From the NCBI GenBank assembly GCA_002731375.1, contig PCBT01000025.1, positions 1 through 32,040 of the forward strand: a DNA stretch of 32,040 nucleotides, read 5' to 3'. Each line of letters begins with the position of its first letter. The stretch's first letter is position 1. Below, one piece after another: positions 8,520 through 15,173 of this stretch. The notes below the pieces were generated by a model. That model saw only the letters and a list, made by a program, of their open reading frames with translations. It made no database searches and had not been told where the DNA came from. Both the position numbers and the translations under genes were made by a program. Origin of the DNA: Rhodospirillaceae bacterium. Lineage in GTDB: Bacteria > Pseudomonadota > Alphaproteobacteria > GCA-2731375.

Positions 8520-10111
8520 CCGCGTCGACAATCACCTTTTTGGATTGGTTCGCGGCCCGTTTAAGAAGGGCTGGGCTGAACCGCGCATTTGGCGTGCCGG
8601 GTGGCGGCGCCAGCCTGGATCTGATGGAAGCGTTGCGCCGCCATGGCGTAGACACGGTGATCACCGCCCGCGAAGACGCCGCCGTCATGATGGCCGGGGT
8701 CTCTGGCGTGCTTGCCCAGGGCCCCGGCCTGGCCTTCACCACCAAGGGTCCGGGACTGGCGAATGCCGCCAACGGCCTGGCCTCCGCTGCACTGGACCGC
8801 ATGCCGGCATTACTTGTCGCGGAATCCTTTACCGAGGGAGAGCTGGAATTTCTCTCGCATCAAGTCTATCCGCAGTCGGAGCTGGTCGCGCCCCTGTTGC
8901 GTCAAGGTCAGGGCCCAGAACTACCGTCGGACCGGGATGCAGTTGAAGGCTGGCTCAATGGCAGTGGTTCGGCACCAGCGGCAATGTTTCCATCCGCCTC
9001 GGACTTCAACCGGCAAATGTCCGATGATTGGCAGCCACCGGAAAGATCTGAAGTGGCATCACCGAGCCTTGAGCAGGCCCAATCTCTATTGCGCGAATGC
9101 AGCCGGCCTGTTGTCATTATGGGGTTGGAGGCGGCCAATTCAGGCCTGACCGCCAGTTTGCGGGCCTTTGCGGACAAGCTTGCCGCGCCCGTGCTATGCA
9201 CATACATGGCTAAGGGCTGTGTCCCTGATGACGATCCACATTATGCCGGCATCTTCACCGGCGGCGCTATCGAGCAGGCTGCAATGGAGTCCGCCGACCT
9301 GATTGTCCTGGTCGGTCTGGACCCAGTTGAACTGTTGCGCAAACCCTGGGCCTTTTCCGCCCCCGTGCTCGACTTGGCGGAGCGCGCCTACGATCCGCAC
9401 TACATGTCGCCGGCGGGACGGGTCATCGCGCCACTGCAAGAAACCTTGGTGGCCCTCGCCGGCAGGATTGACGGCAGCAGTTGGGATCAGGCCGAAATCG
9501 CCGAACTTCGGGACGGGTTTTTGCGTGGCATGGAAAGCGGCGATAGCGGCGGGCTGTCATCCACCTCGGTGGTCAAGGCTACGCGTGATGCCTTTGTCGC
9601 TCACCCCAGGCTATGCGTCGATGCCGGCGCCCATATGTTTTCCGCCTGCGCCTTTTGGCCAGGCAAGGCACCGCGCGATGTCCTGATCTCCAACGGCCTC
9701 GCCTCCATGGGTTTCGCGGTGCCGTCAGCCATTGCCGCCGCTCTGCACGAGCCTGAACGCGGCGCCATCGCCATGACCGGCGACGGCGGCTTCCTGATGT
9801 GCCTGGGCGAATTGAAAACGGCGGTGGAGACGAAGGCCAACGTGACCATCATCGTCTTCAACGACGGGCGGCTATCACTGATTGACATCAAACGAGAGGA
9901 CCGGCAGATGGCAGATCTGGGATTAAGTTGGTCAGCGCCGGATTTCGCCACCGTAGCGCGCGGTTTCGGTTTCGAAGCCTGGCAGGTGGATAAGGATGAC
10001 GAACTGACGGCGGCCTTGGAAGCCACCGCAAATGCAACTGGCCCGCGCCTGGTTGATATCAGGATCGATACCAGCCCTTATCGGGAGCAGCTGCGCGCCC
10101 TGCGCGGCTAA
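8516..10111 (+). CDS. Thiamine-diphosphate-dependent enzyme (acetolactate synthase / decarboxylase family)
   Basis: This is a 531-residue TPP enzyme with the three-domain layout of acetolactate synthase, benzoylformate decarboxylase and related enzymes. The cofactor-activating glutamate is E53 in AREDAAVMMAG. The C-terminal pyrophosphate/metal motif is G422-D-G-G ending in N449-D. The central domain, about 185-330, looks like the usual nucleotide-binding-type middle domain. The gene starts within the stop of the preceding gene (ATGA overlap) and closes the operon. Such enzymes decarboxylate 2-oxo acids, or condense or cleave C-C bonds next to a carbonyl. With two transaminases in the operon, a role on a 2-oxo acid derived from the opened ring is the simplest reading. 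It is unlikely to be housekeeping acetolactate synthase, since no small subunit follows. Confidence 0.9.
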   Translation: MTASTITFLDWFAARLRRAGLNRAFGVPGGGASLDLMEALRRHGVDTVITAREDAAVMMAGVSGVLAQGPGLAFTTKGPGLANAANGLASAALDRMPALLVAESFTEGELEFLSHQVYPQSELVAPLLRQGQGPELPSDRDAVEGWLNGSGSAPAAMFPSASDFNRQMSDDWQPPERSEVASPSLEQAQSLLRECSRPVVIMGLEAANSGLTASLRAFADKLAAPVLCTYMAKGCVPDDDPHYAGIFTGGAIEQAAMESADLIVLVGLDPVELLRKPWAFSAPVLDLAERAYDPHYMSPAGRVIAPLQETLVALAGRIDGSSWDQAEIAELRDGFLRGMESGDSGGLSSTSVVKATRDAFVAHPRLCVDAGAHMFSACAFWPGKAPRDVLISNGLASMGFAVPSAIAAALHEPERGAIAMTGDGGFLMCLGELKTAVETKANVTIIVFNDGRLSLIDIKREDRQMADLGLSWSAPDFATVARGFGFEAWQVDKDDELTAALEATANATGPRLVDIRIDTSPYREQLRALRG

Positions 10112-10115
10112 TGCC

Positions 10116-10540
10116 TTAGACGCGGTCGGCGCCGTAGTACAGCATCACCTTGTGCTGGGCCTCGGTGAAGAACAGCCAACGCTCCAGAACCACGCCGAGG
10201 CTGACGGACACCGCCGCCAATGCCGCCGCAATTAGGCCGAGTTGGCCGGACGTTGCCGCCTGGATCACGATCAGGAGCAGCGGCACCAGAAACGCCAACA
10301 TATGGGTCAGACGGCGCAGCTTGCCAGCATGCTTCCGCGCCACGGTAAAGCCCATTTCCTTGAGCAGGTAATTGTCCTGCATATGGGGCGGATCAAGTGG
10401 GCGCACATTGCCAAGGCTTTCCAGCCCGGTGGCGGAGGCAATGGTGCTATCACCAACATTGCTATCGATGACGCGCCAATAAGCAATCTTCAACAACCAA
10501 GCCGCCACCAGTGCGATCAAACCTTCATTACCACCGAAAA
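10116..10540 (-). pseudogene. C-terminal fragment of a DmsC-like membrane anchor subunit
   Basis: The reading frame encodes about 140 residues that resemble the C-terminal half of the DMSO-reductase anchor subunit DmsC: KIAYWRVIDSN, the segment after STIASATGLESLG, PPHMQDNYLLKEMGF, ARKHAGKLRRL, then two hydrophobic segments and LERWLFFTEAQHKVMLYYG. DmsC proteins are about 280-300 residues with eight membrane helices; here only the last three or so remain. The similarity stops near 10540, about 30 nt from the stop codon of the selenoprotein gene. Upstream the same frame continues in unrelated residues that shadow that gene. No start codon with a ribosome site fits, and no dmsA or dmsB is present. 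It is best read as a deletion relic. The identification is by remembered family pattern and is fairly strong. Confidence 0.75.
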
Positions 10541-10572
10541 TAGGGTCGGGGCAGGGCTGCCAAGACTTCGAA

Positions 10573-11448
10573 TCAGCCGCCGGTCGCCGCTTCGGCCAAG
10601 CGCTGGTCTTCTTCCAGCTGATAACGCGGGGTCGTATCCCGGGGCGAGCGCACATCGTCGGCGCTTTCGTCCGTAGCCGCCGATTTCCAGGCATCGCCTT
10701 CGGGCCAAGTCTGGTTCAGATTGACGATCTGGCCCGGTTCAGACAAGTTTTCCAATACCGACATGGCCTCCCGTGCGATGGCAAGTTGTTGCTCCGGCGC
10801 AAAAAGTGGGCCGCCGCCATGACCCAAGGGAAAATCGAAAAAAACGGCGCGGGGTGGCGCACCGAACTTAACAATATCCAGGGCCGTACCCACTACTATG
10901 GTGGCAATGCCCCGTTCTTCCAGGTAACGCGCGATCAGACACACGGTCTGATGGCAGACGGGTCACAATGGAACCAGATAGGCGACATCCACGCCCTCGG
11001 CGGCAAAGGCTTCGTATATGGTGGGGGCGACTTCCTCGTCCACGCGCCGTTTGGAATAAACCGCGCCCATGCAGGAGAAGAAATTCTCCGCCAGGCCGCC
11101 GATCACGCCTTCATCCGCCAGCTTCCGCAATGGCTCAATAGGAAAGGCGCAATTAGGATCGCGCCGGGCATCTGGCAGATAATTCTCCGTCAGATGGGAA
11201 AAGCGCAGATTTTCCACCGGCGTATCCGACGGGATCAGCCGATGCGAGGTATCGTCCTTGTAGAAATAGGCCTCCTGCCCGGCCACATAAGTCCCCGCCG
11301 TGGTCATCATGCCAACGCGGCATTCCGACAGCGGTTTAGCCAACCGTGCCCACGGCGGCGTATCCGTCGCCTCGTGCCAGCCATAGGGAGCATAGCCCAT
11401 CTTGCTATACTTCTCCCTGATGGTTCTCATATATTCAACCGTGTTCAC
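10573..11448 (-). CDS. PrdB/GrdB-like reductase, putative selenoprotein (in-frame UGA)
   Basis: The frame encodes a protein of the glycine/betaine/sarcosine/D-proline reductase selenoprotein B family: AKPLSECRVGMMTTAG, RLIPSDTP, RFSHLTENYL, DPNCAFPIEPLRKLADEGVI, then GVDVAYLVPL, and after the stop PVCHQTVCLIARYLEERGIA and FTDFPLG-like FFDFPLGHGGG. One in-frame UGA (10965-10963, codon 162) sits where relatives carry the first Cys of CxxC, so the motif reads U162-P-V-C165. Read through, the product is 291 residues with normal family continuity on both sides. The GTG at 11448 has a consensus AAGGAG 7 nt upstream; the TTG at 11472 does not. In anaerobic clostridia these enzymes reduce amino-acid substrates together with a pyruvoyl subunit and GrdA, none of which is seen here. 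The substrate in this organism is unknown. It follows the acyl-CoA dehydrogenase gene by 54 nt and is probably cotranscribed with it. A plain nonsense mutation is the alternative. Confidence 0.85.
10934..10965 (-). promoter_or_regulatory. Candidate bacterial SECIS element after the in-frame UGA
   Basis: Beginning 11 nt after the UGA (10963-10965), the mRNA can form a perfect 7-bp stem, AUCAGAC (10952-10946) with GUCUGAU (10940-10934), closing a 5-nt loop CGUGU whose second base is G. The loop starts 18 nt after the UGA. After a single C-C mismatch the stem can extend by about three more pairs. These values fit the known bacterial SECIS rules: loop of 3-14 nt, a G among its first two bases, and 16-37 nt between UGA and loop. 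This is the site SelB would recognise for selenocysteine insertion. Confidence 0.75.
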
Positions 11449-11455
11449 GGCTATA

Positions 11456-11461
11456 CTCCTT
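11456..11461 (-). promoter_or_regulatory. Shine-Dalgarno site fixing the GTG start of the selenoprotein
   Basis: The minus strand reads AAGGAG followed by 7 nt and GTG (11448-11446). The in-frame TTG at 11472 lies upstream of this site and has no ribosome site of its own, so translation is placed at the GTG. Confidence 0.8.
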
Positions 11462-11502
11462 ATCCTGCTCAAGCTTCATATTAGGCCAGCCTGGGACCAT
11501 GC

Positions 11503-12645
11503 TCAACCATCGGCAAGTGCCCGGGAAATTACAATCTTCTGGATATCATTGGTGCCTTCATAGATACGGTAGACACGAACATCGCGGAGGATCTTGGCAA
11601 CCGGGAAATCCTCCAAGTAACCGTAACCGCCGAAGGTCTGCATGGCGGCGGAAGCCACCTTTTCGGCCATGTCCGAGGCGAATAGCTTGGCCATGGAGGC
11701 TTCTTTCAGGCTGGGCGCACCACTGTCGTGGATTTCAGCGGCATGCAGATACAGCCGCCGCCCGGCCTCGATCTGGGTTGCCATCTCGGCTAGGCGGAAG
11801 GCCACCGCCTGATGTTCCATGATCGGTTTGCCAAAGGCTTCCCGTTCCTGGGCATAGGCCAACGCCGCCTCGTATGCGGCCCGTGCCCCGCCCACGGCCT
11901 GGGCGGCAACACCGATACGGCCCGCTGAAAGGTTCGCCAGAGCAATCCCGAGGCCGCGGCCTTCCCGGCCCAGCAGATCGGAGGCCGGGACCACCATATC
12001 CTCGAAGGCCAAGGCACAAGTGTCGTTGGTGCGGTGGCCCAGCTTACCTTCCTCGCGCAGCACCTGATAGCCCGGATTATCCGTCGGTGTCAGGAATGTA
12101 GAGATGCCGCGCTTGCCCGCGTCCGGATCGGTGACCGCGACAATCATGGCGACATCGGCGCGGCGCCCGGCGGTGATGAAGCTCTTGCGACCATTCAGAA
12201 CAAAATTCCCGCCGTCCCCCCCAGTACGTTGCGCGCGGGTCAGAATGGATGCGGCATCCGATCCTGTATGGGGCTCCGTCAAGGCAATGCAACCGATCGT
12301 CTCTCCGCTGGTCAAGCCGGGGAAAAAGCGCTGCTTTTGCACTTCAGTACCGTGGTCGCGCAGGGCCGCCAAAACCGGTGAATTGTTCGCCGCCATCAGA
12401 TTGGCAATACCACCGTCGGCGGCTGAAATCTCCTCCATGGCCAGGACGTAAGAGACGAAATCCGCCCCGGCCCCACCCCATTCGGGATCAGTGCAGATAC
12501 CCATCAGGCCTGCCTGCCCCATTTTGTGCAGCAGCTCCCTTGGCACGCCTGATTTGTCCCACTGCTTGATATTGGGGAGGATCTCAGTCTTGGCGAAACG
12601 CCGCGCCGTATCCTGGATCATTCTCTGTTCGTAATTCAGGAGCAT
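11503..12645 (-). CDS. Acyl-CoA dehydrogenase
   Basis: This FAD-dependent acyl-CoA dehydrogenase (380 residues, standard size) removes two hydrogens from an acyl-CoA thioester and passes electrons to electron-transfer flavoprotein. Visible features are the N-terminal helical domain starting MLLNYEQRMIQDTARRFA, the FAD/substrate segment ALTEPHTGSDAAS, MQTFGGYGYLEDFPVAKILRDVRV, and the catalytic base E363 in IYEGTNDIQ. The frame stays open far upstream, but those residues belong to the other-frame end of the DUF427 gene, so the ATG at 12645 is chosen. It lies one base after that gene's TAG, indicating coupling. Chain-length preference cannot be read. Downstream, after 54 nt, comes the putative selenoprotein. 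Confidence 0.94.
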   Translation of the reverse strand: MLLNYEQRMIQDTARRFAKTEILPNIKQWDKSGVPRELLHKMGQAGLMGICTDPEWGGAGADFVSYVLAMEEISAADGGIANLMAANNSPVLAALRDHGTEVQKQRFFPGLTSGETIGCIALTEPHTGSDAASILTRAQRTGGDGGNFVLNGRKSFITAGRRADVAMIVAVTDPDAGKRGISTFLTPTDNPGYQVLREEGKLGHRTNDTCALAFEDMVVPASDLLGREGRGLGIALANLSAGRIGVAAQAVGGARAAYEAALAYAQEREAFGKPIMEHQAVAFRLAEMATQIEAGRRLYLHAAEIHDSGAPSLKEASMAKLFASDMAEKVASAAMQTFGGYGYLEDFPVAKILRDVRVYRIYEGTNDIQKIVISRALADG

Positions 12646-12646
12646 G

Positions 12647-13077
12647 CTATCTGGCGGAACTCCTGCCAGCGACCATGAAAATCTCCGCCTCCTCCTCATA
12701 CCAATGATCCATACGGTCCCAATAAAATGCCACATAATCCTGGATCTCGGCGGTCTCGGGATAGGGCGAGGGATAGCCCCAGACGGCGTTCTCCGCCTCC
12801 CTGTCGCCAACCTTCACGCTCCAATAGGCAGCACATCACCCTTGAAGGGGCAGTGGGTGACATAGTCCGTCACGGCCAGCAAATCCTGGCGCACATCGGC
12901 AAGGGGGAAGTAATAGACCGGGTCGTGCTTGCTTTCGCACAAATACTGCACGTGGGTGGAATCCACGATAGTCTCGCCATTGAAGACGACACGGATGCGT
13001 TTCGGACAAGCCTCGAAATGCACATCATAGTCGGGGTGCTTGTCATAGAGTGATGAGCGCTGGGCGGTCTCTGTCAT
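12647..13077 (-). pseudogene. DUF427 domain protein, frameshifted
   Basis: The first 80 or so codons encode a DUF427 protein (HVQYLCESKHDPVYYFPLADV, then THCPFKGD), a small beta-barrel-like family of unknown function. Right after KGD the frame ends as VLPIGA-stop. Shifting frame restores the family C-terminus, YWSVKVGDREAENAVWGYP, PYPETAEI, YVAFYWDRMDHWYEE, ending at the TAG at 12649-12647. The break is explained by an extra TG dinucleotide in GATGTGCTGCC (plus-strand 12828-12838): removing it gives D-A-A-Y-W-S-V. It is either a genuine 2-bp duplication or a sequencing error. The intact gene would be about 142 residues. The ATG at 13077 has GGAG upstream and is divergent from the phosphotriesterase homologue. 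The following acyl-CoA dehydrogenase begins one base after the restored stop. Confidence 0.82.
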
Positions 13078-13171
13078 GGTTCATCTCCCAGTCCGTATCA
13101 TCGCCTTGTTCGTTGGCTGGCGCAATGCCATGCTAGGCAAAGCTAGCTTTCAACGTATGAGGAGTACCATC

Positions 13172-14221
13172 ATGGCAAGCCTGAATCGAGGTGATTTAAA
13201 GGGCAAGGCGCAGACCGTGCTTGGCGTCGTTGAACCTGAGCAGTTGGGCCAGACCTTGATGCATGAACACCTGCTTTGGGACATCCGCACCCCGGCGATG
13301 CAAGCGAACCCTGACCAGGGACCGGAGATCAGCCTGTGTAACTGTTGGCAAATGAGTTACGGCAGCCTCAAGGCGCCCAACAATTATGTCTTCTTCGACC
13401 GCGAAATCGCCATCGCCGAAGTTGAGCGCATGCGCACGGCGGGCGGCGAGACCATCGTGGAACTATCGACCGGCGGCCTGGCCCCCGACCCCGACGGCCT
13501 GATCAAAATTGCCCACGCCACCGGCACTCATATTGTCATGGGTTGCGGCCACTATGTTGACGACTATCAGGACCCGGCAAACCGCGAGCGCGATATCGAT
13601 AATTTCGCCGCCGAGATGGTGGCGCAGATCTATGAAGGCGCCTGGGGTAGCAGGGCCCGCGCCGGTATCATCGGTGAAATTGGCTGCCAATCACCCTGGA
13701 CGGATTTGGAACAGCGGGTCATGGCTGGCGCCCTAATCGCCCAGCAGGAAACCGGCGCAGCCCTGAACATCCACCCAGGCCGACACGCGGATCAGCCGCA
13801 AGAGGTGGCGGATTTCATTGCTGCCCGTGGTGGCGATACCTCGCGCCTGATCATCAGTCACGTTGACCGCACGGTCTTTGATGACGAACGCCTGTTCCGC
13901 CTGGCCGATAGCGGTTGCGTCATTGAGCTGGACCTGTTCGGCCAGGAACAGTCGTTTTATGGCCTAAACTTAGAGATCGACCTGCCCAACGACGCCGACC
14001 GGCTACGCTGGATCCGCCGCCTGATAGATCGTGGCCATCTGGATCAAGTCGCGATTTCCCACGATATCTGCTACCGTAGCCGGCTCAGCCGTTTCGGCGG
14101 TCACGGCTATGGCCACATCTTCGACAACATCATTCCCTTGATGAACCGGCGCGGTTTCTCGGAAGCGGAGATCAACCGTATAATCGTGGAAACGCCACGG
14201 CGCCTGCTTACATTCGTCTAA
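13172..14221 (+). CDS. Phosphotriesterase-family metal hydrolase
   Basis: This 349-residue protein belongs to the phosphotriesterase / PHP / lactonase branch of the amidohydrolase superfamily. The binuclear metal site is visible: H31-x-H33 in LMHEHLLWD, bridging E169 in GIIGEIG, H201 in NIHPGRH, H230 in IISHVDR and D298 in ISHDIC. The bridging residue is Glu, as in E. coli PHP-type homologues, where true phosphotriesterases use carboxylated lysine. That makes a lactonase or amidase role likelier than organophosphate hydrolysis. The frame is open from 13076, but the ATG at 13172 has GAGGAG 7 nt upstream and precedes the conserved LGVVEPEQLGQTLMHEH, so it is chosen. Its stop overlaps the tail of the convergent crotonase gene by 4 nt. 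Confidence 0.9.
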   Translation: MASLNRGDLKGKAQTVLGVVEPEQLGQTLMHEHLLWDIRTPAMQANPDQGPEISLCNCWQMSYGSLKAPNNYVFFDREIAIAEVERMRTAGGETIVELSTGGLAPDPDGLIKIAHATGTHIVMGCGHYVDDYQDPANRERDIDNFAAEMVAQIYEGAWGSRARAGIIGEIGCQSPWTDLEQRVMAGALIAQQETGAALNIHPGRHADQPQEVADFIAARGGDTSRLIISHVDRTVFDDERLFRLADSGCVIELDLFGQEQSFYGLNLEIDLPNDADRLRWIRRLIDRGHLDQVAISHDICYRSRLSRFGGHGYGHIFDNIIPLMNRRGFSEAEINRIIVETPRRLLTFV

Positions 14222-15015
14222 CCACCGGTAAAGTTTGGCTTCCGCTTGTTGGTAAAGGCGGTTACCGCTTCCTGGTGGTCGGATGAGAAATTGGACTGGG
14301 TTTCGACGCTGATGGACAGGTCCATCATGGAATGGGCCAGCTGGCGCAGGGGAATATTCGTCACCTGCTTGGTCCAGCGGATCGATTTTGAGGCGCCGGA
14401 CGCCAAGCGCCGGGCCAGGCCATAGACCTTGTCATCCAATTCATCGGCACTGACCACATGATTGATCAGGCCAATACGCTCCGCCTCGGTGGCGGACATC
14501 AGATCGCCGGTGAAGAGATATTCCTTGGCCCGCGCGAAACCAACCAACTGCGGCCAGATGACGGCACCACCATCACCGGCGACCAGGCCGGCATTGACAT
14601 GGGGATCGCCGATCTTGGTGTGATCGGCAGCGATGATGATATCGCAGAACAGCGCAACAGTGGCGCCGAGGCCGACCGCATGGCCGTTAAGACGGGCAAT
14701 AATCGGCTTGTCACATTCCAGCATGCGGAAAATGATGCGCTTGGCCTCAGGCACGATCTCGTCCCACTGCGCGGGATCGTCGATTTTCTTTTGCATTGCG
14801 ACAACATTGCCGCCAGCGGAAAAGGCGCGTCCAGCCCCGGTCAGGACAACAACATCGACCTCAGGATCATCATGAATATCACTCCAGATGCGCGACATGG
14901 CATTGTGCAGGCCCGGCGTAAAGGCATTCATGGCGTCCGGCACATTGAGGGTAACCGTCATGACGCCATTGTTTTTTTCGACCAGCAGGTCCTGGTAAAT
15001 ACTGTAATCAATCAT
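14218..15015 (-). CDS. Enoyl-CoA hydratase/isomerase (crotonase) family protein
   Basis: This is a 265-residue crotonase-fold protein acting on CoA thioesters. The oxyanion-hole backbone motifs are FSAGGNV and GHAVGLGATVALFCD. Where hydratases often carry a catalytic glutamate in a PExxxG segment, this one reads GDPHVNAGLVAGDGGAVIWP, so the chemistry may be isomerisation, C-C cleavage or another crotonase reaction, not simple hydration. The ATG at 15015 has GGAGGA upstream within an AAC-rich leader. A perfect palindrome at 15074-15091 sits upstream as a possible operator. Tail-to-tail overlap with the phosphotriesterase homologue is 4 nt. Substrate is not known. Confidence 0.88.
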   Translation of the reverse strand: MIDYSIYQDLLVEKNNGVMTVTLNVPDAMNAFTPGLHNAMSRIWSDIHDDPEVDVVVLTGAGRAFSAGGNVVAMQKKIDDPAQWDEIVPEAKRIIFRMLECDKPIIARLNGHAVGLGATVALFCDIIIAADHTKIGDPHVNAGLVAGDGGAVIWPQLVGFARAKEYLFTGDLMSATEAERIGLINHVVSADELDDKVYGLARRLASGASKSIRWTKQVTNIPLRQLAHSMMDLSISVETQSNFSSDHQEAVTAFTNKRKPNFTGG

Positions 15016-15073
15016 TTGTTGTTTCCTCCATATCCTGTTCTTTGTTGTTTGTTGTTCGGTTCCGCCGAAAATA

Positions 15074-15091
15074 TTTTAGGCCTGCCTAAAA
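15074..15091. promoter_or_regulatory. Perfect palindrome, candidate repressor operator
   Basis: TTTTAGGC-CT-GCCTAAAA is an exact 8-bp inverted repeat with a 2-bp centre. It lies about 60 bp upstream of the crotonase gene, in a 158-bp gap that contains no other gene. Position and symmetry fit a dimeric transcription factor site such as a TetR- or GntR-type operator. A short hairpin in RNA is the alternative; there is no T-run to make it a terminator. The regulator is not identified. Confidence 0.45.
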
Positions 15092-15173
15092 GAGGGCAAT
15101 AATCTAGCAGTCCAACAATACGGCTTCCAAGTCATCAACTCCAATCGGCCAATCGAACCACTGGATTCGCACC

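Noticed and set aside
10573-10944. Separate gene starting at a GTG at 10944 (minus strand)
   Set aside because: It has no ribosome site, starts inside a conserved block, and is in the same frame as the upstream half; read-through of the UGA gives the full family protein.
10946-10959. Alternative hairpin GUCUG/CAGAC just before the SECIS stem
   Set aside because: It has only 5 bp and competes for the same CAGAC bases; the 7-bp downstream stem is longer and has the SECIS spacing. It remains possible as a minor fold.
11481-11494. TTAGGCCAGCCTGG, resembling the palindrome at 15074-15091
   Set aside because: Only one half-site matches well and the symmetric half is degenerate; not enough to call a second operator.
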